Notes: generated from the letters alone by a model not told the origin. A stretch of 64,000 nt of DNA from Xanthomonas campestris pv. phormiicola (GCA_025666215.1 CP102593.1:310001-374000); one strand, 5' to 3'. Counted from the stretch's first letter, positions 47,725-56,609 are shown. Made by a program: numbers and translations.

Positions 47725-49086
47725 ATGCCTGTCGCTTCGTCCGCCGTTTCCCCGCCGCTCCTGCATCCGCTTGCCATCGGCGACCTGCACCGCCCGCTGG
47801 CCTACGCCGGCGGCCAGCACATCGATCTGGCCACGTTCCTCGGCCATGTGCGCGGCCTGGCGGCGGCGCTGCCGCCGGGGCGGCATGCGCTGAACCTGTG
47901 CGAGGACCGCTACCGGTTCATGGTCGCGTTCTGCGCGGTGGCGCTGCGCGGGCAGACCTCGCTGCTGCCGTCCTCGCGCGCGCCGGCAGTAGTCGCCGAG
48001 GTGCAGCGCAGCCATGCCGACAGCTATTGCCTGGGCGACCTGGCGCTGGCCGAGTCGCCGCCGCGCTACTGGCAGCTGCCCGACCCGTTGCCGAGCCTGG
48101 ACGGCGCCATGCCGCAGCTTGCGGCCGATGCGCTGGTCGCGATCGGCTTCACGTCCGGCAGCACCGGCGCGCCCAAGCCCAACCCCAAGACCTGGGGCAA
48201 CTTCCTGACCAGCACGCGCCAGGACCTGCTGGCGCTGGTCGGCCTGTGGGAGGCGGACGCGGTGCCGCAGGTGGTGGCGACGGTGCCGCCGCAGCACATG
48301 TACGGCATGGAGCTGTCGGTGTTGCTGCCGCTGGTGACGCCGCTGGCGGTGCATGCCGGGCGGCCGTTCTTCCCCGAGGACGTGGCGCGCGCGCTGGCGC
48401 AGGTGCCGGCGCCGCGGCTGCTGGTGACCACGCCGGTGCACCTGCGCGCGCTGGTCGAATCCGGCATCGCCCTGCCGCCGCTGGCCGGCATCGTCTCGGC
48501 CACCGCGCCGCTGGCGCAGGACCTAGCCGCGGCCGCCGAGGCGCGTTTCGGCGGGCAGGTGCGCGAGATGTTCGGCTCCACCGAAACCTGCGTGTTCGCC
48601 AGCCGCCGCACCGCCTGCGAGGCGCAGTGGACGCCGCTGCCGGGCGTGCGCGTGGCGCCGCAACCGGACGGCACCCTGGTGCACGCGCCGCACCTGCCGC
48701 AGCCGGTGCTGCTGGCCGACCTGATGGACGTGGACGCCGACGGCCGTTTCCAGGTGCGCGGCCGCCAGGCCGACCTGCTGGAGATCGCCGGCAAGCGCGC
48801 CTCGCTGGCCGACCTGACCCGGCGCCTGCTGGCCGTGCCGGGCGTGGTCGACGGCGCGATGCTGCAACTGGAGCCGGAGCCCGGCCACACGGTCGGCCGC
48901 ATCGCCGCGGTGGTGGTCGCGCCGAGCCTGGACGAAGCCGCGATCCTGGCCGCGTTGCGCCGCGAGCTGGACCCGGTGTTCCTGCCGCGCCGCCTGCGCA
49001 AGCTCGATGCCCTGCCGCGCAATGAGACCGGCAAGCTGCCGCGCGACCGCTTGCTGGCATTGTTGGCGGGCGCGCGCGCGGGCTGA
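47725..49086 (+). CDS. xanA2: Acyl/aryl-AMP ligase of the xanthomonadin cluster (XanA2-type)
   Basis: A 453-residue ANL-family adenylating enzyme. The P-loop GFTSGSTGAPKPNPKTWG is at ~residues 141-158, the adenylate motif MFGSTETCVF near 282, and the catalytic lysine in RNETGKLPRD near 436. In Xanthomonas the equivalent ligase activates 3-hydroxybenzoate and loads it on the pigment ACP. Here xanB2 and the ACP gene lie 3.2-5.7 kb downstream, which supports that role. ATG 47725 is chosen by alignment to the conserved start of the domain; the frame is open to 47632. Confidence 0.85.
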   Translation: MPVASSAVSPPLLHPLAIGDLHRPLAYAGGQHIDLATFLGHVRGLAAALPPGRHALNLCEDRYRFMVAFCAVALRGQTSLLPSSRAPAVVAEVQRSHADSYCLGDLALAESPPRYWQLPDPLPSLDGAMPQLAADALVAIGFTSGSTGAPKPNPKTWGNFLTSTRQDLLALVGLWEADAVPQVVATVPPQHMYGMELSVLLPLVTPLAVHAGRPFFPEDVARALAQVPAPRLLVTTPVHLRALVESGIALPPLAGIVSATAPLAQDLAAAAEARFGGQVREMFGSTETCVFASRRTACEAQWTPLPGVRVAPQPDGTLVHAPHLPQPVLLADLMDVDADGRFQVRGRQADLLEIAGKRASLADLTRRLLAVPGVVDGAMLQLEPEPGHTVGRIAAVVVAPSLDEAAILAALRRELDPVFLPRRLRKLDALPRNETGKLPRDRLLALLAGARAG

Positions 49087-49253
49087 GTTGCGGCTTGTGG
49101 CGTTGCGCCCATCGCGCGGCGCTGAGTCTTGTCGAGTCCGGGTCAGCGCGGATTGTGCATTGGCCGCAGATGCCTGATGGCGCAGCGCCAATGGTTTTGG
49201 AGGGCTCGATTCGTATACTGGCCCCGTCGCTCCGTGCATCAGGGACGTTTCGC

Positions 49254-49934
49254 ATGCGCTATCGCGCTTCTCCCGTCTTCGCCGCCCTGTTCCTCGTGGG
49301 CGCCTGCGCCTACGTTCCTGCGCGAACGTCTTCCGTTCCGACTCCCGCCAAGGAAACTCCTGCCATGACCTCGTCCGCCACGCCCGGCGCTGCCGATCAG
49401 GCCGCAGCGCCCTCGTCTCCGAAGTTGACGGCCGAACAGATGCTGACGCGATTGCTGGCCCTGATTCGCACCAGCAAGAGCGTTGCCGAGTTCACGCCGC
49501 AGCGATTGAGCGAGGTGATGGGGGTGGAGGTCGAATATTCGGAGAAAGGAGTGGAGCGTTATGGGTTCGGCGAAAAAGTGAGTCCGGAATGGACTCATGG
49601 CTTTGAGGTCAACACAGGCAAGCCCTATCCGCGATTGGATTTTGGATTCAATCCGATCGTTCGAGGTGCTTCGCCAGACATGCAGGATATATGTCGCCTC
49701 GACTTCGATCAATTCGCCAGCCAACTGGAGGCGATGGGTTTCACTCGTCAGCATAATTTCGATTCGCCTCCGCAGCCCCCTCCGGGGCAACCGAGTCTGC
49801 CGAATGGTCGACTTTTATACGACTATTTTGATCGTCCAGGCATGCACGTCGAGGTCTACCCGGAAGGCGAACGGGTGTGGACACCGGGAGCCGGTAGCGG
49901 TCGTTCTTGCGTCAAGATGGTCATTGTCACTTGA
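49254..49934 (+). CDS. Lipoprotein, candidate immunity protein (X-Tfi) for the downstream effector
   Basis: A 226-residue lipoprotein with lipobox LVGAC (Cys18), a low-complexity linker (~20-58), then a domain starting LTAEQMLTRLLALIRTSKSV and FTPQRLSEVMGVEVEY. It ends in GMHVEVYPEGERVW and SCVKMVIVT. This arrangement (periplasmic lipoprotein with a LRLIRTSKSVAEFTP-type start, immediately upstream of an XVIPCD effector) is that of Xanthomonadales T4SS immunity proteins. It should protect the periplasm against the HExxH toxin. A TATACT -10 box lies at 49214-49219. It is AT-richer than the pigment genes on either side. Confidence 0.7.
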   Translation: MRYRASPVFAALFLVGACAYVPARTSSVPTPAKETPAMTSSATPGAADQAAAPSSPKLTAEQMLTRLLALIRTSKSVAEFTPQRLSEVMGVEVEYSEKGVERYGFGEKVSPEWTHGFEVNTGKPYPRLDFGFNPIVRGASPDMQDICRLDFDQFASQLEAMGFTRQHNFDSPPQPPPGQPSLPNGRLLYDYFDRPGMHVEVYPEGERVWTPGAGSGRSCVKMVIVT

Positions 49935-49949
49935 TGGCAGGAGAACATC

Positions 49950-51464
49950 ATGACGGCACTCAGCTCGCAATCTCAAGGTGTCATTGCTGCGTTCGCAGCT
50001 CAGCCAGGCGTCACCCAAGATCAAGCCAGTAACTTGCTGGCGATCATAAATGCGTCCCCTACATTGATAGATCATTTTAACGCGGCTGTTGAGCAACGGC
50101 ACTTGAGGCAGGTCTTACCCTTGACAAACCCCAATGCAGGTGGCGAATACGATGCTCAAAACCATGCCATGCGCATCCCCTTGGCGCGACTTGCTACGCC
50201 GCCAGGAGGGCGGTTGTCAACCGCAGGCGAGATCACCTTCGTGTTGGGTCACGAACTGCAACATGGATTCAATGCTGCTGCCACCAAGCAAGCACTCGCG
50301 GATTTCGACAGTGCCGTTAAAGATATTGCTCGGCATCATCCAGCACCTCGCGATTACACCGATCCTGCCATGACTTTGCTGGCTCAGAATCGTCGTGATG
50401 AGGCCGAGGCAGAAATTGCAGGCTGGAATGCAATTGTGGGCAAAGTAAGGGCGGCTAATTCGAATCCCACGCTGGAGGAAATCTACAGGGAGCAGCCGGG
50501 TCGAATGGCCGATTTCATAGATATAACCAATGGTCCGCGTGGTTTTTCCTACAGCCTGAAACCAAATCTAAGTATAAATCATGACCTCACGCTCAGCCCG
50601 ACGTCTGCCAATCTGGAAGCGATGGGGCAGAACTATTTCGATAAGCCGGCTAGAAACCCCGGTGGCCTGGGTGCTCTCGGCAACTCGGACTACCCGAATT
50701 ACTACGCAGTGAATCCGATCTCGTTCATTGCGCAGACGGAGCGTTCGCTGCATCCGCCGCAGCCCGGTGACAACACCCCGCAAATGATGCTGAATCTATC
50801 GCGCCTGCATCTGCGCGAGCCGCTGCTGGAGGAAAACGGACTGAACCTTGGCCGGAACACGCAACCGCTGCCATATTTGGACAGCAGTACGCAACCGCCT
50901 ACCGCAGGATTGTTCCAGCACACCATCGACACCCACCGGCATGTCGCTCCAGTCGCAAATCAGTTGCCTGAGGTCGAGCCTGCCTTCAGACACGGCGGTA
51001 CGCCTCCACATGGCTCTGATCCCACGCACCCGGAGCATTCCGATCACGCCCTGCTGGAACAGATCCGCACCGGCATGCGCAAGCTCGATGCTGGCCTGGG
51101 CAAGGCCTACGACGACGACAGCGAACGTCTCAGCCGCAGCCTGCTGGCGGCCTGCAAGGACAACCGCGACATGTATCCGGGCAAGGCCGATTATTCGCTG
51201 GCGGGCAATGCGCTGGATCGGGTCGACCACGTCGTGCTGGGCAAGACCGGCAATCTCATCGCCGTGCAGGGGGCGCTGGACGATCCGGCGATGAAGCGCG
51301 CGATCGTTCCGGTGGAACAGGCGCTGGCCACGCCGGTGGAGCAGTCGGACCAGAAGCTGGCGCTGGCCAATCAGGCGCTCGCGCAGGAGCAGCAGCGCAC
51401 CGCGCAGCAGCAGGAACTCGCCCGCGGCATGGACGAGCCATCGCGTGCGATGCCGGGGCGTTAG
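49950..51464 (+). CDS. Type IV secretion effector (X-Tfe) with N-terminal HExxH domain and XVIPCD
   Basis: A 504-residue protein in two parts. The N-terminal ~200 residues carry ITFVLGHELQHGFNAA, a zinc-protease HExxH at 101-105, with acidic RRDEAEAEIAGWN (~149-160) as a likely third ligand. The middle is Asn/Pro-rich. The C-terminal ~140 residues are an XVIPCD: GNALDRVDHVVLGKTGNLIA, VQGALDDPAMKRAIVPVEQA, then PVEQSDQKLAL and a glutamine-rich tail, the VirD4-recognised signal of the bacteria-killing X-T4SS. It should be injected into rival cells as a peptidase toxin. A CAGGAG precedes the start, 15 nt after the lipoprotein stop. No T4SS genes are in this window. Confidence 0.85.
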   Translation: MTALSSQSQGVIAAFAAQPGVTQDQASNLLAIINASPTLIDHFNAAVEQRHLRQVLPLTNPNAGGEYDAQNHAMRIPLARLATPPGGRLSTAGEITFVLGHELQHGFNAAATKQALADFDSAVKDIARHHPAPRDYTDPAMTLLAQNRRDEAEAEIAGWNAIVGKVRAANSNPTLEEIYREQPGRMADFIDITNGPRGFSYSLKPNLSINHDLTLSPTSANLEAMGQNYFDKPARNPGGLGALGNSDYPNYYAVNPISFIAQTERSLHPPQPGDNTPQMMLNLSRLHLREPLLEENGLNLGRNTQPLPYLDSSTQPPTAGLFQHTIDTHRHVAPVANQLPEVEPAFRHGGTPPHGSDPTHPEHSDHALLEQIRTGMRKLDAGLGKAYDDDSERLSRSLLAACKDNRDMYPGKADYSLAGNALDRVDHVVLGKTGNLIAVQGALDDPAMKRAIVPVEQALATPVEQSDQKLALANQALAQEQQRTAQQQELARGMDEPSRAMPGR

Positions 51465-51580
51465 CGGCCGCGCCCTGTCCGTTGCTGTGCTGTGGCCGTG
51501 CCGCCGTCCTGGCAGCCCAGGGCGGGCTTCGGCAATGCCCTGTCGCGGCTGAAGCCGGGCATGCTGTGGCTTGCGGCGAT

Positions 51581-52114
51581 TCAGCACAAAGCGCTCAATA
51601 CCTTCGCCACGAGCCGCTCCAGGTCCACCGGCATCCGCGTATCCACTGCGATCACGGTCCCCAGCCGCACCGGTCCGGCGTACTGCGCAAGCATGTCCGG
51701 CGGCAGTTCTTTCAAGGGATGCGCTGCATGATGCGCGCTGGCCGCGGCGCGATCCCGAAAGCGTCGGGCGGTTTCGTCGGGGCCGCAGTCGCAGTGAACC
51801 TCGACGATGACCGCGTCCAGGCTGGCCAGTTTGTCGCGTTCGTATGTGCTGCGCGGCCGGAAGTTGGCTTCCAGCACCGCGTGCGGCGCTTGGCGCGCCA
51901 GCGACCATAGCAGTTCCATCGCCGCGCCGCCGATCCGGCGCGATGCGGCGAGATCGCCGCCGCTGTCGCCGAGGCTGTCGGTCAGCGTTTCCTTGATGAA
52001 ATCCTTGCAGAACAGCGGAAACCCGAGCCGTGTGGCGAGCGGTACCGCCAAGGTGGTTTTGCCTGCGCCAGGGGCGCCGGACACGATCACGATCTTGCGG
52101 CGACTGTCGGACAT
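51581..52114 (-). CDS. P-loop kinase-like ATPase (zeta-toxin/AAA_33 type)
   Basis: A 177-residue nucleoside-kinase-fold protein. Walker A VSGAPGAGKTTLAVPLA lies at residues ~11-27, and a conserved FCKDFIKETLTDSLGD follows. HAVLEANFRPRSTYERD resembles the substrate loop of AAA_33/zeta-like kinases. No antitoxin is adjacent, so a toxin role is not supported; phosphorylation of a small molecule is as likely. It is encoded opposite to the effector pair and lies between it and xanB2. Confidence 0.7.
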   Translation of the reverse strand: MSDSRRKIVIVSGAPGAGKTTLAVPLATRLGFPLFCKDFIKETLTDSLGDSGGDLAASRRIGGAAMELLWSLARQAPHAVLEANFRPRSTYERDKLASLDAVIVEVHCDCGPDETARRFRDRAAASAHHAAHPLKELPPDMLAQYAGPVRLGTVIAVDTRMPVDLERLVAKVLSALC

Positions 52115-52285
52115 GGCATGCCAGTGCGAGGATCTGGAGCCAACGCCGCCGAGCAGCTGGCGACGTTACTTGGGATTGGGGTGCGCGCATCTGCGAGTGG
52201 CGAACCGCGGCGGCGGTCGCGGCCGAGCGTCCTGCATTGCTCGACGCCCGCGCGAGCGAACCGCACCCGCCGTCGCGGCGATGGC

Positions 52286-52315
52286 GAGCTGGCGCGCTCG
52301 GCCGCGCGCCAGCTC
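52286..52315 (-). terminator. Strong hairpin at the end of xanB2
   Basis: GAGCTGGCGCGC-TCGGCC-GCGCGCCAGCTC is a perfect 12-bp stem with a 6-nt loop. It overlaps the first two bases of the xanB2 stop codon. There is no T run, so termination strength is uncertain; it may instead protect the 3' end. Confidence 0.5.
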
Positions 52316-53324
52316 ACCCATGCACGCCATCGATCTCCACCGCCAGTTCGTTGCGGCAGATCACCGCGTGCAGCAGCAGGCGCGGCACGCGGTCGCCGAA
52401 ACGGGCGTCCAGCGCGGCGGCCACCAGCGGCAGGTCGGCCGCTTCGCGCACGTAGACCTTGAGCCGGGTGCCGTCGCCGAACTGCGCCGGCAGGTCGGGG
52501 CTGTGGGTGCGCGCGGCGGCCAGCAGCGCGTCGAAGTTGGCGAAGGTTTCCTCCAGCTGCGCCAGCAGCTGGCCGGTGTGCATCGAGGCGTGGCCGACCA
52601 CGCTGGCGGTGCCGGACAGCAGCAGCGGCATGTCGCTGCCGGCCGGCGGCAGCATCGCGCGGGCGAAGCTCGGCGATTGCGGGCCGTACTGGCGCGGATA
52701 GCGGTAGGCGCTGACCTGGCGCGGGTTTTCCAGCGGGGTGCCGGCCTGCGCGGCGGCCAGCCAGTAGATCTGGATCACCCGCGCGTCGTCGCAGCGGCCG
52801 ACCGCGGTGGCGGCCGGCAGCTGGCTGGCGTCGAAGTCGCCCAGGCCGCGCGCGCGGCCGACGCAGAACTGGCGGTAGCGCTCGCGGTCGCCGCTGCCCA
52901 GGGTGATCGCGTCGAGGTAGTTCCAGATGCGCAGCAGGCGCGGCGTGGCGCTGCGGGCGACGAAGGCGGTGATCTGCGCATAGGCCAGGGCCGAGGCTTC
53001 TTCGATGTCCAGCGCCTGCTCGTCGATCTCGATCACGCCGAACTGCAGGCGCCCGTCGCTGGCCCAGGCGATGTCGCCGTCGTGGCCGCTGCTGACCGGC
53101 GCGTCGGTGCGCCAGACCTCGAGCATGCGCGGGCCGTGCGGCTGCAGCGGCACGCGCAGGTAGCGCGGATCGGCGCGGCGCGGCGCGTCGTTGCCGAAAC
53201 CGAACACCGCCAGCACCCGTGCGTCGCGCAGCAGCTCGCCCGGATCGGTCTCGGCGACGTAGTCCACCTGCAGCTGCGGATGCCGCTGCTCGTGGTGCGG
53301 GAACTGCGGGTGCGGCCGGCTCAT
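52314..53324 (-). CDS. xanB2: Bifunctional chorismatase / hydroxybenzoate synthase XanB2
   Basis: A 336-residue chorismatase that releases 3- and 4-hydroxybenzoate from chorismate, supplying the aryl starter of xanthomonadin and precursors for ubiquinone and signal molecules. It shows the family blocks DARVLAVFGFGNDAPRRADP, LLRIWNYLDAITLGSGDRER, YRQFCVGRARGLGDFDASQL and SGTASVVGHASMHTGQLLAQ. The length equals known XanB2 proteins. Its start overlaps the halogenase stop (53321-53324), so the two are one minus-strand operon. Confidence 0.92.
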   Translation of the reverse strand: MSRPHPQFPHHEQRHPQLQVDYVAETDPGELLRDARVLAVFGFGNDAPRRADPRYLRVPLQPHGPRMLEVWRTDAPVSSGHDGDIAWASDGRLQFGVIEIDEQALDIEEASALAYAQITAFVARSATPRLLRIWNYLDAITLGSGDRERYRQFCVGRARGLGDFDASQLPAATAVGRCDDARVIQIYWLAAAQAGTPLENPRQVSAYRYPRQYGPQSPSFARAMLPPAGSDMPLLLSGTASVVGHASMHTGQLLAQLEETFANFDALLAAARTHSPDLPAQFGDGTRLKVYVREAADLPLVAAALDARFGDRVPRLLLHAVICRNELAVEIDGVHG

Positions 53325-54688
53325 CGGTTGTCTCCGTGCAAGGTGTCGCCGTGGAACTGTTCGCGTGCCTGGCGCCGCCGCTGGCGCCAGGATCGCCAGG
53401 CGCGCGGCAGCATCGCGGCGGCGGACATGGCGTAGATCGCGCGGAACACGCGCAGCCGGCGCAGCACCGCGCGGTTGTCGAACACGTCGCCGGCCAGCAT
53501 CGCCACCACCGCCTGTTCCACCTGCAGCACGTTGCGCGGCTGCGCGAACAGCTCGCGCATGGTCGGCGAGGTGAAGCGGTAGATGAACCATTTGAACTCG
53601 CCCAGGCCGCGCCGCAGGTGTTTCTCCAGGCCGCGCTGCAGCCGCGCCTCGCGCGCCGGATCGCGCAGCGCCGCATCGACCATCGCCGCGCCGCGCTCGG
53701 CGCTGTGCATGGCCAGGTACACGCCGGAGGAGAACATCGGATCGACGAAGGCATAGGCGTCGCCGAGCATCAGCCAGCGCGGCCCGCTCATGCGCGTGCA
53801 CTCGTAGGCGTAGTTGCCGGTGGCGTGCACCGGCGCCACGCGCTGCGCGCCGGCCATGCGTGCGACCACGTCGGGGTTCAGCGCCAGGGTGCGCATCAGG
53901 AACGCCTCGCTGTCGCCCTGGCGGGTCTTCATGTAGTCCGGGTAGCACACCGCACCGACGCTCATCACGTCGTCGGGCAGCGGGATCAGCCACATCCAGC
54001 CATGCGGATGGCGGTAGATGCTGATGTTGCCGGCGTCCTCGCCAGGGCGCCGCGCCACCCCGCGGAAATGGCTGAACAGCGCCGCCGACTGGTGCCGGGC
54101 GTTGGCGCGCTTGAGCTTGAGCTTGTTGCCGAGGAAGGTGTCGCGGCCGCTGGCGTCGATCAGGTAGCGCGGGCGGAAGCTGTGCACGCCGTCGGCGCTG
54201 CGCTCCTGCACCAGCGGCTGCGCGCCGTCCAGCTGCACGGTTTCGACCTTGATGCCTTCGCGCAGATCGGCGCCGGCGGCGCGGGCGTGGGCGAACAGGA
54301 CCCGGTCGAAGTCGGCGCGCGGCACCTGGAACGCGTAGTCGGACTGCGCGTCCAGCGCCTTGGCGAAGCGGAAGGTGTTGTAGCCGCCGCTGTCGTTGGG
54401 GAAATCGGCGCCGAGCTTGAGCACGCCGATCGCACGCACCTGCTCGAGCACGCCCAGCCGCTGCAGGATCGGGATGTTCATCGGCAGCAGCGATTCGCCG
54501 ATGTGGAAGCGCGGATGGCGGTCCTTTTCCAGCAGGATCACCTGCCAGCCCTGCTGCGCCAGCAGGGTCGCCGCGGCGCATCCGGCGGGGCCGCCGCCGA
54601 TCACCAGCACGTCGGGCGTTTCCGCCGCGGGCGCCTGTGGGGCGGCGGGGGACGGCGCGGACGCGCGGACAGAGGCGGTGGAATTCAT
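53321..54688 (-). CDS. FAD-dependent tryptophan-halogenase-like enzyme of the pigment cluster
   Basis: A 455-residue flavoprotein. The FAD-binding VIGGGPAGCAAATLLAQQGW lies at ~residues 29-48. The diagnostic halogenase motif WxWxIP is present as HGWMWLIPL (~229-236), and GDAYAFVDPMFSSGVYLAMH closes the FAD site. Xanthomonadins carry aryl bromine, so this enzyme is the likely brominase. ATG 54688 is used; the frame is open to 54790 but that part lacks similarity. It is divergent from the ACP gene. Confidence 0.87.
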   Translation of the reverse strand: MNSTASVRASAPSPAAPQAPAAETPDVLVIGGGPAGCAAATLLAQQGWQVILLEKDRHPRFHIGESLLPMNIPILQRLGVLEQVRAIGVLKLGADFPNDSGGYNTFRFAKALDAQSDYAFQVPRADFDRVLFAHARAAGADLREGIKVETVQLDGAQPLVQERSADGVHSFRPRYLIDASGRDTFLGNKLKLKRANARHQSAALFSHFRGVARRPGEDAGNISIYRHPHGWMWLIPLPDDVMSVGAVCYPDYMKTRQGDSEAFLMRTLALNPDVVARMAGAQRVAPVHATGNYAYECTRMSGPRWLMLGDAYAFVDPMFSSGVYLAMHSAERGAAMVDAALRDPAREARLQRGLEKHLRRGLGEFKWFIYRFTSPTMRELFAQPRNVLQVEQAVVAMLAGDVFDNRAVLRRLRVFRAIYAMSAAAMLPRAWRSWRQRRRQAREQFHGDTLHGDNR

Positions 54689-54817
54689 CCTGAAAAACCT
54701 GCGCTGGACATGTAAGACGGATGCCATGATAGCTTGCCTGCCAGGGTCGGACAGTTGCGTCGCTGCGCGCGATGCACCATCTTGTCGCACCTGTCCTCAC
54801 CGCCTGGAAGCCCCTGG

Positions 54818-55087
54818 ATGTCTTCGCAAACCGCCGCCGAACGTGAACTGGCCGAGCTGCTGGTCGAGAGCCTGAACCTGGAAGACGTGCAGCCCGGCGA
54901 CATCGATCCGGAGGCGCCGCTGTTCAATACCGGGCTGGGACTGGACTCGATCGACGCGCTGGAACTGGCGCTGGCGATCAGCAAGCGCTACGGCTTCCAG
55001 CTGCGCTCGGACAACGACGAGAACCGCCGCATCTTCGCCTCGCTGCGCGCGCTGTCGGCGCATGTCGAAGCCAACAAGACCAGCTGA
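54818..55087 (+). CDS. xanC: Acyl carrier protein of the xanthomonadin pathway (XanC-type)
   Basis: An 89-residue acyl carrier protein. The phosphopantetheine serine is Ser44 in NTGLGLDSIDALELALAI, the usual DSI/DSL context. It carries the growing aryl polyene. A PPTase such as that at 1.5 kb is needed to activate it. ATG 54818 follows TGGAAG. The 3' end overlaps the next gene by 26 bp, so this plus-strand operon is tightly coupled. Confidence 0.9.
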   Translation: MSSQTAAERELAELLVESLNLEDVQPGDIDPEAPLFNTGLGLDSIDALELALAISKRYGFQLRSDNDENRRIFASLRALSAHVEANKTS

Positions 55088-55793
55088 CCCGGCCGCCGCC
55101 GCGCCGTGGGCGCTGGCGCTGGGCGTCGTGCTGGCGCTGGCGTATTCGCCGCTGGCGCACTGGGCCAACGCCGCGCACCGTCCCGATCTGGCCGTGCTGG
55201 CCGGCGCGGCGCTGGTGCTGATGGTGCTGGTGGAGCCGATGGCGCGGCGGCGGCCGTGGGCCTGGGCGCTGGCGCTGCTGGCGCTGGCCGCGCTGGCGCC
55301 GTTGTGGCGTTCGCCGCACGCGCTGCTGCTGCTGGCCGCGCCGCCGGTGCTGTTCACCGCCTGGGTGGCCTGGTTCTTCGGGCGCAGCCTGCAACGCGGG
55401 CGCACCCCGCTGATCTCGCGCATCGTCGACGCACTGTATCGCCAGGCCGGGTTGCCGCTGACCCCGGAGCAGCTGCGCTACACGCGCCGGCTGACCCTGG
55501 CCTGGACCCTGCTGCTGGCCGCCATGACCTTGCTGAACCTGTTGCTGGCGCTGTGCGCCGTGCCGAGCGGGGTGCTGGCGCAGCTGGGGCAGGCCTCGCC
55601 GGTGCCGATCGGCGATGCGCGCGCCTCGCTGATCGCCAACCTGCTGGGCTACGGCGTGATCGGCGGCTTCTTCGTCGGCGAGTACTTCCTGCGCGGGCGC
55701 TGGTTTCCGCAGCGTCCCTACCGTAATCTGCCTGACTTCCTGCACCAGCTGGCGCGGCTGGGGCCGGTTTTTTGGCGCGATCTATTGCGCTGA
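55062..55793 (+). CDS. COG4648-type membrane protein of the aryl polyene cluster
   Basis: A 243-residue polytopic inner-membrane protein with about six hydrophobic segments (residues ~15-33, 42-60, 66-84, 88-108, 147-170, 193-212). Homologues of this type recur in aryl polyene clusters but have no assigned reaction. WVAWFFGRSLQRGRTPLISR and TPEQLRYTRRLTLAWTLLLA are conserved-looking parts. Overlaps the ACP gene by 26 bp. Confidence 0.8.
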   Translation: MSKPTRPADPAAAAPWALALGVVLALAYSPLAHWANAAHRPDLAVLAGAALVLMVLVEPMARRRPWAWALALLALAALAPLWRSPHALLLLAAPPVLFTAWVAWFFGRSLQRGRTPLISRIVDALYRQAGLPLTPEQLRYTRRLTLAWTLLLAAMTLLNLLLALCAVPSGVLAQLGQASPVPIGDARASLIANLLGYGVIGGFFVGEYFLRGRWFPQRPYRNLPDFLHQLARLGPVFWRDLLR

Positions 55794-55808
55794 CGCGCGC
55801 ATCGGGGG

Positions 55809-56597
55809 ATGCAGAGGCTTGTGCAGATCATCAAGGACAAACTGAAGATGCCGCAGGCAGGGATGCCGTCGCGCATGGCCTGGGCCGTGTGGAATACCTT
55901 GCAACTGCTGTTCACCCTGGCGTTCACCGGGTTGGGCATCGTCGTGGCGCTGGGCCTGTTGCTGCTGGCCGGGCCGCGGCTGCCGCTGCGCATGGGTGCG
56001 CGGGTATGGGCGCCGGTGCTGTTCTTCGGCGCCGGCGTGCGCTTCGAAGTGGAAGGCCAGGAGCGGGTGGACTGGTCGCGCAACCACCTGTTCGTCAGCA
56101 ATCACCAGTCGATCATCGACATCTGCGCGCTGTTCGCGGCGCTGCCGGTGCCGCTGCGCTTCCTGCTCAAGGACGAAATGCTGCAGGTGCCGTTCGTGAA
56201 CTGGTACGCGCGCGCCACCGGCATGCTGTTCCTGGACCGCGACAGCCGCCGCGCCGGCGCCATGGTGCGGCGCCAGGCCGCGGCGCTGCTGCGCCAGGGC
56301 CAGGACCTGTGCCTGTTCCCGGAAGGCACCCGCAGCCGCAACGGCGAACTGGCCGACTTCAAGGCCGGGCTGCTGCAGGCCGCGATCGATGCTGGCGTGG
56401 ACGTGGTGCCGGTGGCGTTGGACGGAGCAGGCAAGGTGCTGCCGTCGACCAGCCTGTTCCGGGTGCGGCCCGGGGTGATCCGGGTGCGGATCGGCACGCC
56501 GATCAACGTGAACGGCGCCGACGGCGCGCTGGACCGGCAACAGCTGACCCAGCGCGCACACCAGGCCGTCCGTGCCATGCTCGAACCCAGGATCTGA
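55809..56597 (+). CDS. 1-acylglycerol-3-phosphate-type O-acyltransferase (PlsC family)
   Basis: A 262-residue membrane-associated acyltransferase. A hydrophobic segment (~residues 32-55) precedes the catalytic NHQSIID (H99, D104) and the acceptor-binding FPEGTRS (~171-177). In this cluster it probably attaches the aryl polyene chain, or a fatty acyl group, to a glycerophosphate-type lipid rather than serving general phospholipid synthesis; this is inferred from context. Confidence 0.88.
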   Translation: MQRLVQIIKDKLKMPQAGMPSRMAWAVWNTLQLLFTLAFTGLGIVVALGLLLLAGPRLPLRMGARVWAPVLFFGAGVRFEVEGQERVDWSRNHLFVSNHQSIIDICALFAALPVPLRFLLKDEMLQVPFVNWYARATGMLFLDRDSRRAGAMVRRQAAALLRQGQDLCLFPEGTRSRNGELADFKAGLLQAAIDAGVDVVPVALDGAGKVLPSTSLFRVRPGVIRVRIGTPINVNGADGALDRQQLTQRAHQAVRAMLEPRI

Positions 56598-56609
56598 GTC
56601 GCCAGCCTT

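Noticed and set aside
51581..52114. Zeta-toxin half of a toxin-antitoxin pair
   Set aside because: No small antitoxin gene is adjacent on the same strand and the zeta-specific substrate residues cannot be confirmed by eye.
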